This document shows, piece by piece, positions 44,358 through 44,363 of a stretch of 44,363 bases of DNA (position 1 is the stretch's first letter; each line of letters opens with the position of its first letter). A program made the position numbers and the translations under genes. The DNA is taken from NCBI GenBank assembly GCA_030533315.1, contig JAUNJL010000002.1, forward strand, positions 1 to 44,363, read 5' to 3'. The notes below the pieces were generated by a model. The model saw nothing but the letters and a program-made list of their open reading frames with translations, did not search any database and was not told where the DNA came from. This stretch comes from Eubacteriales bacterium. Its GTDB lineage: Bacteria > Bacillota_A > Clostridia > Lachnospirales > Lachnospiraceae.

Positions 44358-44363
44358 CCCTCT

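Overview
The window looks like chromosomal DNA of a fairly GC-rich, probably spore-forming, gut-type Clostridia species (Lachnospiraceae-like). The reasons are strong AGGAGG-type ribosome binding sites on almost every gene, low-GC hairpin-plus-T terminators, a collagen-like gene of the type found on clostridial spores, GH13/GH32 sugar operons with LacI control, a long secreted protein with BIG2 and Fn3-like modules, and several c-di-GMP proteins. The genus is inferred from family content only. Almost everything from 1 to 38.6 kb is on the minus strand; the last 5.5 kb is on the plus strand.

Layout. 1-3.4 kb: a truncated collagen-like protein, a GT2 glycosyltransferase just upstream of it, two small membrane proteins and rpiB. 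3.4-7.4 kb: metQ, metI, metN and a LysR regulator, with a strong palindrome centred near -66 of the metN promoter. 7.6-10.8 kb: a TraX-like membrane protein, a 63-bp tandem repeat array, an Rrf2 regulator with three cysteines, and metY (sulfur assimilation). 11.1-21.4 kb: a sucrose/fructo-oligosaccharide operon made of a solute-binding protein, two permeases, GH32, an amylosucrase-like GH13 and an oligo-1,6-glucosidase-like GH13, plus lacI. The operon and lacI promoters share the same operator sequence over their -35 boxes. No sugar ATPase is encoded here, so a shared MsmK-type ATPase is presumably supplied from elsewhere. 21.5-25 kb: a dCache-GGDEF(degenerate)-EAL protein and phosphopentomutase. 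25.2-32.6 kb: a 2285-residue secreted protein with a small LURP-one/tubby-like gene upstream. 32.7-35.7 kb: a MacB-like ABC transporter with a very large extracellular domain.

36-42 kb is a decaying locus around a Crp/Fnr-type regulator. It holds a CocE/PepX-type hydrolase broken by two frameshifts, a chimera joining the start of an amino-acid permease to the C-terminal domain of a second CocE-type hydrolase, an aspartate ammonia-lyase with its middle missing, and a membrane protein read in the same frame as the lyase. Two copies of an ATGTGTCACAT-type site lie in front of the two hydrolase transcription units. 42-44.4 kb: a REC-HD-GYP protein and a membrane GGDEF protein, so with the EAL protein the window holds three c-di-GMP turnover proteins.

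The points most worth a second look are the decayed hydrolase/permease/lyase locus with its regulator boxes, the collagen-glycosyltransferase pair with a sporulation-like -10 element, two ABC solute-binding proteins with no lipobox cysteine, and the 63-bp double-hairpin repeats.
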